Positions 1 through 5,455 of a stretch of DNA of 5,567 bases are shown in pieces. The stretch spans positions 1 through 5,567 of the forward strand of contig JAOTYS010000327.1 in the NCBI GenBank assembly GCA_029861795.1. Direction: 5' to 3'. The position numbers and the translations under genes were made by a program. Source of the stretch: Gammaproteobacteria bacterium (GTDB taxonomy: Bacteria; Pseudomonadota; Gammaproteobacteria; Arenicellales; JAOTYS01). A model generated the notes under the pieces. The model worked only from the letters and a program-made list of their open reading frames with translations, was not told the DNA's origin and made no database searches. Every line of letters starts with the position of its first letter. The stretch's first letter is position 1.

Positions 1-751
1 CATGTTCTTGAAGCATTAACGCGTCGCCGCTGTACATCATGGACATCACCACTTCGCCTGTGACCAACGCAGATTCCTCACCCAAGGACACATAGGAATA
101 CGAATGCACGTAAGGCTTTTGCCGTTGCAACACTTGCTCGGCTGCCGCCAGCTGTTTTCGGTCACTGGTATTAAGAGAATACCCGAGCGACTTCAACGCA
201 GCGCCAATCAGGTCTCGGTTGTAATTCATCATAACGATCTTGCCGCGGAGAGATTCAGGCGGATTGAACAATTGCTTCCAACTAGTAATTTCCTCTGGGA
301 CCAAGTCCTTGCGATACCCAATGCCGGTGGTGCCCCAAAAGTAGGGCACTGCATACTCTTTGGCTTCAGGAAAGGCTACGGCCCAGCGTGGGTAGATATA
401 TCTTGTATTCGGGATATCGGGTACGCCGATAGGCCACAGCCAATTTTGTTTAACGTATTGTGCAATCGAGAAACCGCTTACGCAGATGACGTCAAATCCC
501 TGTCCATCATTATCCGCAAGCATTTCCGTTCGAGTCTCATCGGACTCGAAATACACGAAGTTCACTTTTGTGTTGAACTTCTCCTCGAATTTCTCCACCA
601 CGTCAGGATCGATGTATTCCGACCATGTCAGGAACACGAGTTCTTGTTTTTCTTTACCTACAACGCTGACCGGTAAACCAGCGAGCAAGACAAACGCAAA
701 CACGAACGCGCTCAGTAGCTTCTTGTGGTCTTGTTCAAACCTAGTAAGCAT
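1..751 (-). CDS. PotD/PotF-like polyamine ABC transporter substrate-binding protein (partial, C-terminus beyond left edge)
   Basis: Minus-strand reading from ATG at 751 is open for 250 codons and runs off the left edge, so the C-terminal quarter is missing (E. coli PotD is about 350 residues). Residues 11-31 form a hydrophobic Sec signal peptide, so the protein should be exported and bind solute in the periplasm for an ABC importer; no permease or ATPase gene is in view. Family features seen: FLTWSEYIDPD (40-50, PotD has a similar NWTEY), YFESDET (67-73), AVPYFWGTTGIGYRKD (134-149), LKSLGYSLNTSD (186-197) and GEVVMSMMYSGDA (232-244). A GAGGG Shine-Dalgarno lies 10 bases before the ATG, which fixes the start. 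Against E. coli PotD, as I recall its sequence, Trp34, Glu36, Tyr37 and Ser83 equivalents are kept, but Tyr85, Asp168 and Trp229 appear as Phe94, Tyr177 and Tyr240. The fold assignment is firm; the ligand (putrescine, spermidine or another amine) is not. Confidence 0.93.
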   Translation of the reverse strand, partial: MLTRFEQDHKKLLSAFVFAFVLLAGLPVSVVGKEKQELVFLTWSEYIDPDVVEKFEEKFNTKVNFVYFESDETRTEMLADNDGQGFDVICVSGFSIAQYVKQNWLWPIGVPDIPNTRYIYPRWAVAFPEAKEYAVPYFWGTTGIGYRKDLVPEEITSWKQLFNPPESLRGKIVMMNYNRDLIGAALKSLGYSLNTSDRKQLAAAEQVLQRQKPYVHSYSYVSLGEESALVTGEVVMSMMYSGDALMLQEH

Positions 752-817
752 AGTTGTATCGCCCTCTAACGAATTAGAAGTGCAGCACGCGCGCAGGCGC
801 GGAACACGACAGACTGT

Positions 818-833
818 ATTAGTGTTTACTAAT
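818..833. promoter_or_regulatory. Operator-like inverted repeat upstream of the polyamine-binding protein gene
   Basis: ATTAGT-GTTT-ACTAAT is a perfect 6-bp inverted repeat around a 4-bp centre. It lies 67-82 bp before the ATG at 751, where a transcription-factor site would act on this gene. The regulator is unknown. The T-N11-A spacing inside it would suit a LysR-type protein, but many dimeric repressors bind such dyads. Chance occurrence in AT-rich DNA remains possible. Confidence 0.35.
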
Positions 834-921
834 GGGCTTAATTGTTATGCCCCCACACTTAACCCTAGTAACGGAACAGTGGGGCCGCAAACGGGAACGG
901 TGAAATATTGCAACAAGACAC

Positions 922-953
922 CGCAGCAAGATCTCCCTGATCTTAATGCTGCG
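922..953 (-). terminator. 12-bp-stem hairpin, possible transcription terminator
   Basis: CGCAGCA (922-928) pairs with TGCTGCG (947-953), and AGATC (929-933) pairs with GATCT (939-943). This gives a 12-bp stem with a 5-base TCCCT loop and a 3-base TAA bulge on one side. It lies about 150 bp past the methyltransferase stop. Reading on the minus strand, the following bases are only mildly T-rich (GTGTCTTGTTGC), so it is not a textbook intrinsic terminator; it could also be a mRNA-stabilising or leader structure for the binding-protein gene. Confidence 0.4.
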
Positions 954-1040
954 CTTTAACTAGAACCCGTAACTCCTGATGAAGTTTGACAAAGCTTCGG
1001 AGATGGTGGGAAGCACTGTGGGAGGCTAGATATTGGGCAC

Positions 1041-1059
1041 GGGTGAGGAGGCATCACCC
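1041..1059 (-). terminator. Small hairpin after the methyltransferase stop codon
   Basis: GGGTGA (1041-1046) and TCACCC (1054-1059) form a 6-bp stem with a 7-base loop, 41-59 bases past the methyltransferase stop on the minus strand. No T-run follows, so termination here is doubtful. Confidence 0.2.
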
Positions 1060-1099
1060 ATCAACTTCAGCGTAATTCCGGTAACTTTCGTCGACCGTC

Positions 1100-2218
1100 T
1101 TAAACTTTCTTGATCACCATATAGGCATGCACATAATCCATGCCGTGTCCTTTCGGATTTTCACGCACCATTTGACAGTAAGTATCGTAGTAGCGTTCGA
1201 TAATCTCGCGACGCTCCTCTACCGGTCGTTCAGTTGATAGCCCACTGAAATAGATGCTTTCGTTCCAGGAGCGTATGGTCGGAATGTAAGAAGTCGCAAA
1301 TCTATCGGCGTCACCGTGATTGTTGAAGTCGGTCGCGAACGGGCAAGCCACTACCCGCGTCTCGATATGCTCGAGTCGCAACCCAGCTTGATAGACCGCG
1401 CTAGATTCGTCCAGAAACGGTGCACTGAACTCTTCCTTCGAATTGTAGTATTGAGGCAGGGTCATATTGACGTATTCGTCACGAGTAATAATGCCTTGAT
1501 CAAGGAATGACCTCCATATCTGATTGAACGTATCAAACATATTCGCACCACCCGTGTTCCCCAAGTACCGACCCAGTTCGTCCTTACAGAAGTTAATCAA
1601 AACAAGACGTCCGCCAGACACCAACTCGGCGGCCCGATGGAGCAATATGGTTTCCCAATCGCGACGACCTTGCTCAATAAACGCCTCCAGTTCTTTGCCG
1701 CCTGCGCCCACGGCATGCACGTGATTCGATATATTCGTTGGTTTTTTGCTTAGCCAATGCATGGCAGTAGCCGAAAACCCTAAATCTAATGTGTTCGCTG
1801 GCACGATCTGACGATAAAAGGATGTGGCGGACGCACACACAAATAAGTTTTCGACTCGATCGATGTAACTATTAAAGTCGGTCGAGCCGTGAACGATATT
1901 GAACAACACGTTATAGTCATTGCCCGGCTGGTCCGCATAGACTACCTGTATAGGTCGCGATGGCGCTCTAGCTCTCACCGCTTGAATAGTAGTGCTCACC
2001 ATATCCAGTGAAGTGCCGCCGTCGGCGCAACCCATATCAGACATCGTAAACGGTCGCGTGTCTTGGCTCAGATCCATCTGGTCGAGGGCCTGCAGAACTA
2101 GGGGTGTAGCTGCATCAATCGCATCCTTAGCTCCAATGGTTGCGAGAGAATAGACACTCCCGGTAACTCCACCACCGGACATAGCGACGCCATCGGCGTG
2201 TGACGACTGGTTAGCCAT
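1100..2218 (-). CDS. SABATH-family SAM-dependent carboxyl methyltransferase
   Basis: The 372-residue product matches the SABATH fold (salicylate/benzoate/theobromine methyltransferases, Pfam Methyltransf_7) in motif order and in length (usual 350-390). These enzymes move a methyl group from SAM to the carboxylate, or a ring nitrogen, of a small metabolite and act in the cytosol. Visible motifs: glycine-rich N-terminus MSGGGVTGSVYSLA (13-26); SAM motif SDMGCADGGTS (60-70; plants DLGCSSGPNT); DQPGNDYNVLF (96-106; plants NDLPGNDFN), with the acidic SAM-ribose residue; SFYRQIVP (133-140); SATAMHWLSKKP (149-160; plants SSYSLHWLSQVP), keeping the substrate-contacting Trp155; and SGGRLVLINF (201-210). 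The start is ATG 2218: a GGGGGAGGAG Shine-Dalgarno sits 7 bases upstream, whereas the GTG at 2263 would add 15 residues and place this site inside the gene. The position of the SAM/substrate-binding Gln in plant SABATHs (NSxxQ) is Ala30 here by my alignment. Substrate unknown. Family assignment is high confidence, substrate class is inference. Confidence 0.92.
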   Translation of the reverse strand: MANQSSHADGVAMSGGGVTGSVYSLATIGAKDAIDAATPLVLQALDQMDLSQDTRPFTMSDMGCADGGTSLDMVSTTIQAVRARAPSRPIQVVYADQPGNDYNVLFNIVHGSTDFNSYIDRVENLFVCASATSFYRQIVPANTLDLGFSATAMHWLSKKPTNISNHVHAVGAGGKELEAFIEQGRRDWETILLHRAAELVSGGRLVLINFCKDELGRYLGNTGGANMFDTFNQIWRSFLDQGIITRDEYVNMTLPQYYNSKEEFSAPFLDESSAVYQAGLRLEHIETRVVACPFATDFNNHGDADRFATSYIPTIRSWNESIYFSGLSTERPVEERREIIERYYDTYCQMVRENPKGHGMDYVHAYMVIKKV

Positions 2219-2225
2219 TGCGCTT

Positions 2226-2235
2226 CTCCTCCCCC
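2226..2235 (-). promoter_or_regulatory. Ribosome binding site of the methyltransferase gene
   Basis: Minus-strand GGGGGAGGAG followed by 7 bases and ATG at 2218. It is the strongest Shine-Dalgarno in the window and decides the start of the methyltransferase in favour of 2218 over the GTG at 2263. Confidence 0.85.
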
Positions 2236-2238
2236 ACA

Positions 2239-2260
2239 ATTGTAGCGTCTCGACAGACGC
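2239..2260 (-). promoter_or_regulatory. Candidate methyltransferase promoter: TACAAT box abutting a dyad operator
   Basis: On the minus strand TACAAT (2244-2239) is a 5-of-6 match to the -10 consensus and would start a leader of about 15-20 bases carrying the strong ribosome site. Directly upstream lies a perfect inverted repeat, GCGTCT-CGAC-AGACGC (2245-2260), filling most of the -10/-35 spacer. No recognisable -35 hexamer is present at 16-19 bp. A dyad in the spacer with a poor -35 would suit either a repressor that blocks polymerase or a MerR-like activator, but which is not shown by the sequence. Confidence 0.4.
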
Positions 2261-2477
2261 CACGGCTATCTGTGCTTAGGCGTTGGCGGCCCAACTCGGT
2301 CCCATGATCACGGGAAGGGATGTCCAGAATTACCGCTACCCTACCTGTTTAGAGTCCTGGGGTTTTAGCGTAGGAATAAGTACCACCGTGAGCGTTTTTT
2401 GCGGACTGCGAAAATGGGTCTCTGGCGCTGGCGTCTATTTTCAGCAGAGGCTTACGTTCAGCGGAAAACGCCAAAGA

Positions 2478-2486
2478 TGCTACACT
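2478..2486 (+). promoter_or_regulatory. Extended -10 promoter candidate for the PilZ-protein gene
   Basis: TGCTACACT is a TGn extension plus TACACT (4 of 6 to the consensus -10). A weak TTCAGC lies 18 bp upstream (2457-2462) as a possible -35. It would give an untranslated leader of about 140 bases before the GTG at 2633. Confidence 0.3.
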
Positions 2487-2526
2487 TAATAGGTAGCTGA
2501 GCGACCCTAGGATGGGGCGCGTGAGA

Positions 2527-2552
2527 GTCTTTTAAGACCACGGGCAAGACCA
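2527..2552. repeat. Small inverted and direct repeat cluster upstream of the PilZ-protein gene
   Basis: GTCTT-TT-AAGAC (2527-2538) is a 5-bp inverted repeat. Overlapping it, AAGACCA occurs twice as a direct repeat (2534-2540 and 2546-2552) with a 12-base period, followed by an A7 run. It could be a regulator site in the leader or just upstream of transcription; no match to a known operator is recognised. Confidence 0.25.
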
Positions 2553-2632
2553 AAAAAATTAGATTAAGCGCAGCGGACTACATCAATCGCACTAGCAATC
2601 GTGCGGGCTGGACGATCAAATAGTAGCAAGCA

Positions 2633-4285
2633 GTGAACGCTCAACCACTTTCCCTAACTGTTCCCAAACTCAGCGCGAAGCAGCCTCGATCAGTCAAAGT
2701 ACGCCTATCCAGGGTGGAACAATGGCTCGAGGAGCTCACAAACGAGGATCACGAGGAGTCCGCTCAGCAACTACACAGGTCACTATACGCTCAAAATCGC
2801 TTAGAGCTACCGCCGCATCTGCGGGTCCGAATGCTGGAGCTTTACCGTGAGCAGGTGGGCAAGGTGGTAGAAGTACTTCGCGAATCGTTTGCCACAAAGC
2901 CGTTGCCATTATCCCTGGCCGACCATGATGCGGCCGTGCTCGTCCAGAACTTAACAAACGAACTGGCTAACGGTTATAAGATTGTCGTCAACAATTTTAT
3001 CGATCGCGGAGCTAACAGCAGTGCGGACAAGCTGACCCAGGGGCGACTGCGTCAAGCGCTACAACGAGCGGTGTACCAGCTTGGGCAGGTCCTACTGAGT
3101 ATTTATCAAGCCCATATCGCGACACCAAAGGGATTATGGAGGGAGTTGAACCAACTCTATTGGTACGCGAGTGCCAATGATCAGGCGGATCAGTCAATCA
3201 GGACGCCCGGTTGCGGGACGCCGGACGGTATGATGACCCTCACCGAGAGCTATCAACAAGTGGTGCTGTTGGGCACCTGTCATCCATATAGCTTACATCC
3301 GGATGACTGTATGCGAGTTTATCGGTCGATCTCCGGATGGCAGCACGAGGCAGAAATCACCCGACAGCTTCAGTTTTCGATTCCAGCGGGAAGATTTCTT
3401 ATCAATCTGGCAGCGGATTCCCCCGCGATCCCTTTAGTTAAGATCGGGAACATCGAGCCAGGGGAATATCTTCGGGTCCTCAATGCCGTCGGCATATTAA
3501 GAAAACTCCGGAGCGTCATCAAAAATTGGGAACAGTCGACAGATAGAGACAGCATTCGCACCGAAAATCAAGCTGAAGCCAACACACACGACGGTCGCAT
3601 CGAACTGCTGCATCGAGTAGGTCGCACCTGGAGTGGCGCCAGTGTCACCCGAAGATCTAATAGGACTCCGAGCCAGATCAGCGTATCGGTATGTATTGGG
3701 ATTGATGCGATTTGCTACTTCCTAAATAATGAACAGCCCTTCTCACCTGACGGGCCAACAATCCAAGAGACAGATCGGATACCACCTAATTTAGTTGAAG
3801 GTACAGTGAGTGAACATGATCTGCATAGCATATACCACTGCGAAACACGAGATGAAAGCGCCAACGGATTTCGTATAGCAGTAACTGATGACGAGCACAT
3901 GCAGCTTCAGGTCGGCGACCTTATCGGCTTGGAACACCCGTCTTGGGAAAGCTGGTTAGTGTGTGTGGTGAGGTGGATACAATGTGATGACCAAACCGCA
4001 CTGACGTTCGGCGCAGAGCTGGTCACACCGCAGGCGAGTCCCGTGTCTGTCCGCCGGATTGGCTCTGATGTCAATGATAACGTGCCGTACCTACCCGCCT
4101 TGCTGTTACCGGCGATCCGGAGCTTACAACAAGATGAATCGCTGATCGTGGCGCGGGGTACTTATCGACCACCAAACAAGTTTGAGGTTGTCGACTCCAT
4201 GCATGGATCGCGAAGCATACTACCCACTATTCTTATGGAAAAGACTGCTAGCTACGAGCGCGTAGCGTTTTCGTCTTCCTCATGA
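2633..4285 (+). CDS. Large PilZ-domain protein (putative c-di-GMP receptor)
   Basis: A 550-residue soluble protein with no signal peptide or membrane segment. Residues about 20-310 are mainly helical and resemble the N-terminal region of long proteobacterial PilZ-domain proteins, which I recognise by pattern: WLEEL (31-35), LANGYKIVV (111-119), the IYQAHIATPKGLWRELNQLY stretch (157-176) and LLGTCHPYSLHPDD (212-225). The C-terminal part looks PilZ-like: R340/R344 in WSGASVTRRSNR give the RxxxR motif, and DESANG (407-412) gives the D/NxSxxG motif, followed by VGDLIGLEHP (427-436) and VVRWIQ (445-450). PilZ domains bind cyclic di-GMP and usually control motility, adhesion or exopolysaccharide. 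The two motifs are about 63 residues apart, far more than in compact PilZ domains, implying an insertion at about 366-398. Start: GTG 2633 is the first start after an in-frame TAG at 2624; its ribosome site is weak, so a later start is possible. No partner gene is adjacent; the biological output is unknown. Confidence 0.8.
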   Translation: MNAQPLSLTVPKLSAKQPRSVKVRLSRVEQWLEELTNEDHEESAQQLHRSLYAQNRLELPPHLRVRMLELYREQVGKVVEVLRESFATKPLPLSLADHDAAVLVQNLTNELANGYKIVVNNFIDRGANSSADKLTQGRLRQALQRAVYQLGQVLLSIYQAHIATPKGLWRELNQLYWYASANDQADQSIRTPGCGTPDGMMTLTESYQQVVLLGTCHPYSLHPDDCMRVYRSISGWQHEAEITRQLQFSIPAGRFLINLAADSPAIPLVKIGNIEPGEYLRVLNAVGILRKLRSVIKNWEQSTDRDSIRTENQAEANTHDGRIELLHRVGRTWSGASVTRRSNRTPSQISVSVCIGIDAICYFLNNEQPFSPDGPTIQETDRIPPNLVEGTVSEHDLHSIYHCETRDESANGFRIAVTDDEHMQLQVGDLIGLEHPSWESWLVCVVRWIQCDDQTALTFGAELVTPQASPVSVRRIGSDVNDNVPYLPALLLPAIRSLQQDESLIVARGTYRPPNKFEVVDSMHGSRSILPTILMEKTASYERVAFSSSS

Positions 4286-4321
4286 GTTGAATTTGTTTCG
4301 TACGTAGCACACACTCAGATC

Positions 4322-4352
4322 TTGTTCCTAAGCATCATCGTTCTCATATAAG
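4322..4352 (+). promoter_or_regulatory. Weak promoter candidate upstream of hpt
   Basis: TTGTTC (4322-4327) and TATAAG (4347-4352) resemble -35 and -10 boxes, but the spacer is 19 bp, which is long. A second TATAAG at 4447-4452 lacks a clear -35. The 229-bp gap after the PilZ-protein gene, which shows no obvious terminator, suggests that hpt has its own promoter. Confidence 0.2.
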
Positions 4353-4487
4353 TGTCGCGACGACTATGCAGCAGTAACGCACCTCCCTTTTCTCCAGATT
4401 CGAAATGTGACGTCCAGTACGGTATGGTTTTCGTATCCTCCTGGTGTATAAGACTACTAAGATCAACCGCTTATTGAAGAAAACGGC

Positions 4488-4497
4488 AACCCGGGTT
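4488..4497. promoter_or_regulatory. Perfect 10-bp palindrome before hpt
   Basis: AACCCGGGTT is a perfect palindrome ending 17 bases before the hpt start and just upstream of its ribosome site. It could be an operator or a small leader element, but a palindrome of this size arises easily by chance. Confidence 0.15.
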
Positions 4498-4514
4498 AGT
4501 CAAGGAAAAATCTA

Positions 4515-5045
4515 TTGAAACAGAATCCTCCAATCCTTGTTTCTGAAAAAGATATTCAGCGACGAGTGAGTGAGCTTGCCGAGGAGATCTCTCGAGATTA
4601 TGGAACTGAGCAAGAAATAGTTCTCATCGGGGTATTAAAGGGAGCATTCATTTTTCTGGCTGATCTTTCTCGCCGACTCACCATCCCGAGACGTATTGAG
4701 TTCATGGCGTTGTCGAGCTATGACAGAGGAAGTGTCTCTGGGGCTGTCCGACTGCTGATGGATCTGCGCGAGAGTGTGGAAAACCGCCATGTGCTCATCG
4801 TCGAAGATATTGTCGACACCGGCCGCACACTTCAGTACCTAACCCAGTTATTGACAGCACGCGGGCCAGCCTCGGTGAAAAGATGCGCGCTCGTTAGGAA
4901 AAAAGACAGGCATGAGGTGGACGTTCAGATCGAATACCTAGGCTTTGATATCCCCGATGTGTGGGTGGTCGGATATGGTCTTGACTACGCAGAACGTCAT
5001 CGCTCGCTTCCTTATATTGGCACCATCGAGCCCACAGACGGATAG
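4515..5045 (+). CDS. hpt: Hypoxanthine phosphoribosyltransferase
   Basis: The 176-residue product (E. coli Hpt is 178) is a cytosolic purine-salvage enzyme that joins hypoxanthine, and often guanine, to PRPP to give IMP or GMP. All family landmarks are seen: GVLKGAFIFLADL (39-51), the pyrophosphate-side loop; SSYDRGSVSG (67-76), the flexible active-site loop; the PRPP signature VLIVEDIVDTGRTL (93-106), with Glu97, Asp98 and general-base candidate Asp101; Lys129, the expected base-contacting lysine; and DVWVVGYGLDYAERHRSLPY (148-167), the purine pocket. The start is TTG 4515: AAGGA at 4502-4506 lies 8 bases upstream, and no in-frame ATG occurs before residue 64, which is inside the fold. No key residue is missing. 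It follows the PilZ-protein gene by 229 bp and precedes the DUF2905 gene by 110 bp. Confidence 0.96.
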   Translation: MKQNPPILVSEKDIQRRVSELAEEISRDYGTEQEIVLIGVLKGAFIFLADLSRRLTIPRRIEFMALSSYDRGSVSGAVRLLMDLRESVENRHVLIVEDIVDTGRTLQYLTQLLTARGPASVKRCALVRKKDRHEVDVQIEYLGFDIPDVWVVGYGLDYAERHRSLPYIGTIEPTDG

Positions 5046-5155
5046 TTGTCGGTCGGTCGTGACATTGGTCTACAGTTGAAAGCACTATTGTAACGATCGA
5101 TCTGGTTCTAGCAGAATCGAACTCCAATCCATCTCCTAAATGGACGGGAGCTCAG

Positions 5156-5356
5156 ATGTCACGCACCTTGATCACTATTGGTATTCTGCTTGTGGTCATC
5201 GGTCTGCTGTGGCCGTGGGTCTCCAAGTTACCTATCGGGCGACTGCCCGGCGATATCATAGTAGAGCGGGAGAACTTTCGTTTCTACTTCCCCATCACAA
5301 CCATGATCCTCATCAGCCTCGTTGTTTCCATCATAGTCTGGTTGCTCCGCAAATAG
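5156..5356 (+). CDS. DUF2905 family small inner-membrane protein
   Basis: This 66-residue protein has two membrane helices, at about residues 4-22 and 46-64, joined by a loop carrying KLPIGRLPGDIIVERENFRF (24-43). That GRLPGDI...FRFYFPITTM pattern is the hallmark of DUF2905 (Pfam PF11146), widespread in bacteria and of unknown function. The short loop is positively charged at both ends, so its side of the membrane is not obvious. The ATG at 5156 has GGGAG at 5146-5150, 5 bases upstream. Family members are usually 65-75 residues, so the gene looks complete. It sits between hpt and a glutathione transferase gene; a functional link to either is not shown. Confidence 0.9.
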   Translation: MSRTLITIGILLVVIGLLWPWVSKLPIGRLPGDIIVERENFRFYFPITTMILISLVVSIIVWLLRK

Positions 5357-5358
5357 TC

Positions 5359-5397
5359 CCGGCAAGATGTAACCGCGTCGTTAATAAATCTTGTCGG
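5359..5397 (+). terminator. Hairpin after the DUF2905 gene, possible terminator
   Basis: CCGGCAAGAT (5359-5368) pairs with ATCTTGTCGG (5388-5397) as a 10-bp stem with one G-T wobble, starting 3 bases after the stop codon. Inside the 19-base loop a TAAC/GTTA pair can form a smaller nested stem. No T-run follows, so Rho-independent termination would be weak; the position still suggests an mRNA 3' end. Confidence 0.35.
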
Positions 5398-5403
5398 ACG
5401 TCA

Positions 5404-5412
5404 TGGTATGAT
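5404..5412 (+). promoter_or_regulatory. Extended -10 promoter candidate for the glutathione transferase gene
   Basis: TGGTATGAT is a TGn extension plus TATGAT (5 of 6). It would start transcription near 5419, leaving a leader of about 37 bases with the GAGGA ribosome site. No clear -35 is present, which an extended -10 can tolerate. The box sits inside an inverted repeat, CGTCAT (5399-5404) and ATGACG (5411-5416), that could be an overlapping operator. Confidence 0.4.
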
Positions 5413-5455
5413 GACGCACCCGCATCAGCAGTCGTTGCAATAGAGGAACTAAGCG

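Larger units (their letters stand above)
752..1099. other. Intergenic region between the methyltransferase and the polyamine-binding protein gene
   Basis: About 350 bp without a convincing gene, lying between two minus-strand genes. It contains the hairpin at 922-953, a smaller GGGTGA/TCACCC hairpin at 1041-1059 just past the methyltransferase stop, and the inverted repeat at 818-833 upstream of the binding-protein gene. No good -35/-10 pair is visible on the minus strand; TAATAC within the minus-strand reading at about 819-824 is only a weak -10 candidate. The gap length and hairpins suggest the two genes are transcribed separately, but read-through cannot be excluded. Confidence 0.6.
2219..2632. 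other. Divergent intergenic region between methyltransferase and PilZ-protein genes
   Basis: About 410 bp with no convincing gene; the short open frame at 2283-2489 has no ribosome site and no recognisable protein character. It should hold the promoters of both flanking genes. On the left are the dyad at 2245-2260 and a TACAAT box. On the right are an extended -10 candidate (2478-2486) and a small repeat cluster at 2527-2552. A T6 run at 2395-2400 has no clear stem before it. Confidence 0.6.

Noticed and set aside
104..676. Long plus-strand open frame antisense to the binding-protein gene
   Set aside because: The minus strand gives a clean PotD-like protein with signal peptide and ribosome site; the plus frame has no family character.
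851..884. CCCCAC/GTGGGG inverted repeat
   Set aside because: Only 6 bp with a 22-base loop and no flanking signal.
486..959. Second plus-strand open frame reaching into the intergenic gap
   Set aside because: Mostly antisense to the binding-protein gene, Ser/Thr/Asn-rich without domain pattern, and no supporting ribosome site.
981..998. Imperfect hairpin GAAGTTT/AAAGCTTC
   Set aside because: Short stem with a bulge and no T-run or gene-related position; likely chance.
2219..2263. Upstream GTG start for the methyltransferase
   Set aside because: It would put the very strong Shine-Dalgarno, the TACAAT box and part of the dyad inside the coding region; ATG 2218 is far better placed.
2283..2489. 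68-codon open frame in the divergent intergenic region
   Set aside because: No ribosome site, no recognisable domain and overlap with likely promoter sequence.
4894..5127. Minus-strand open frame over the end of hpt
   Set aside because: Antisense to the conserved purine-binding part of hpt and without protein character.
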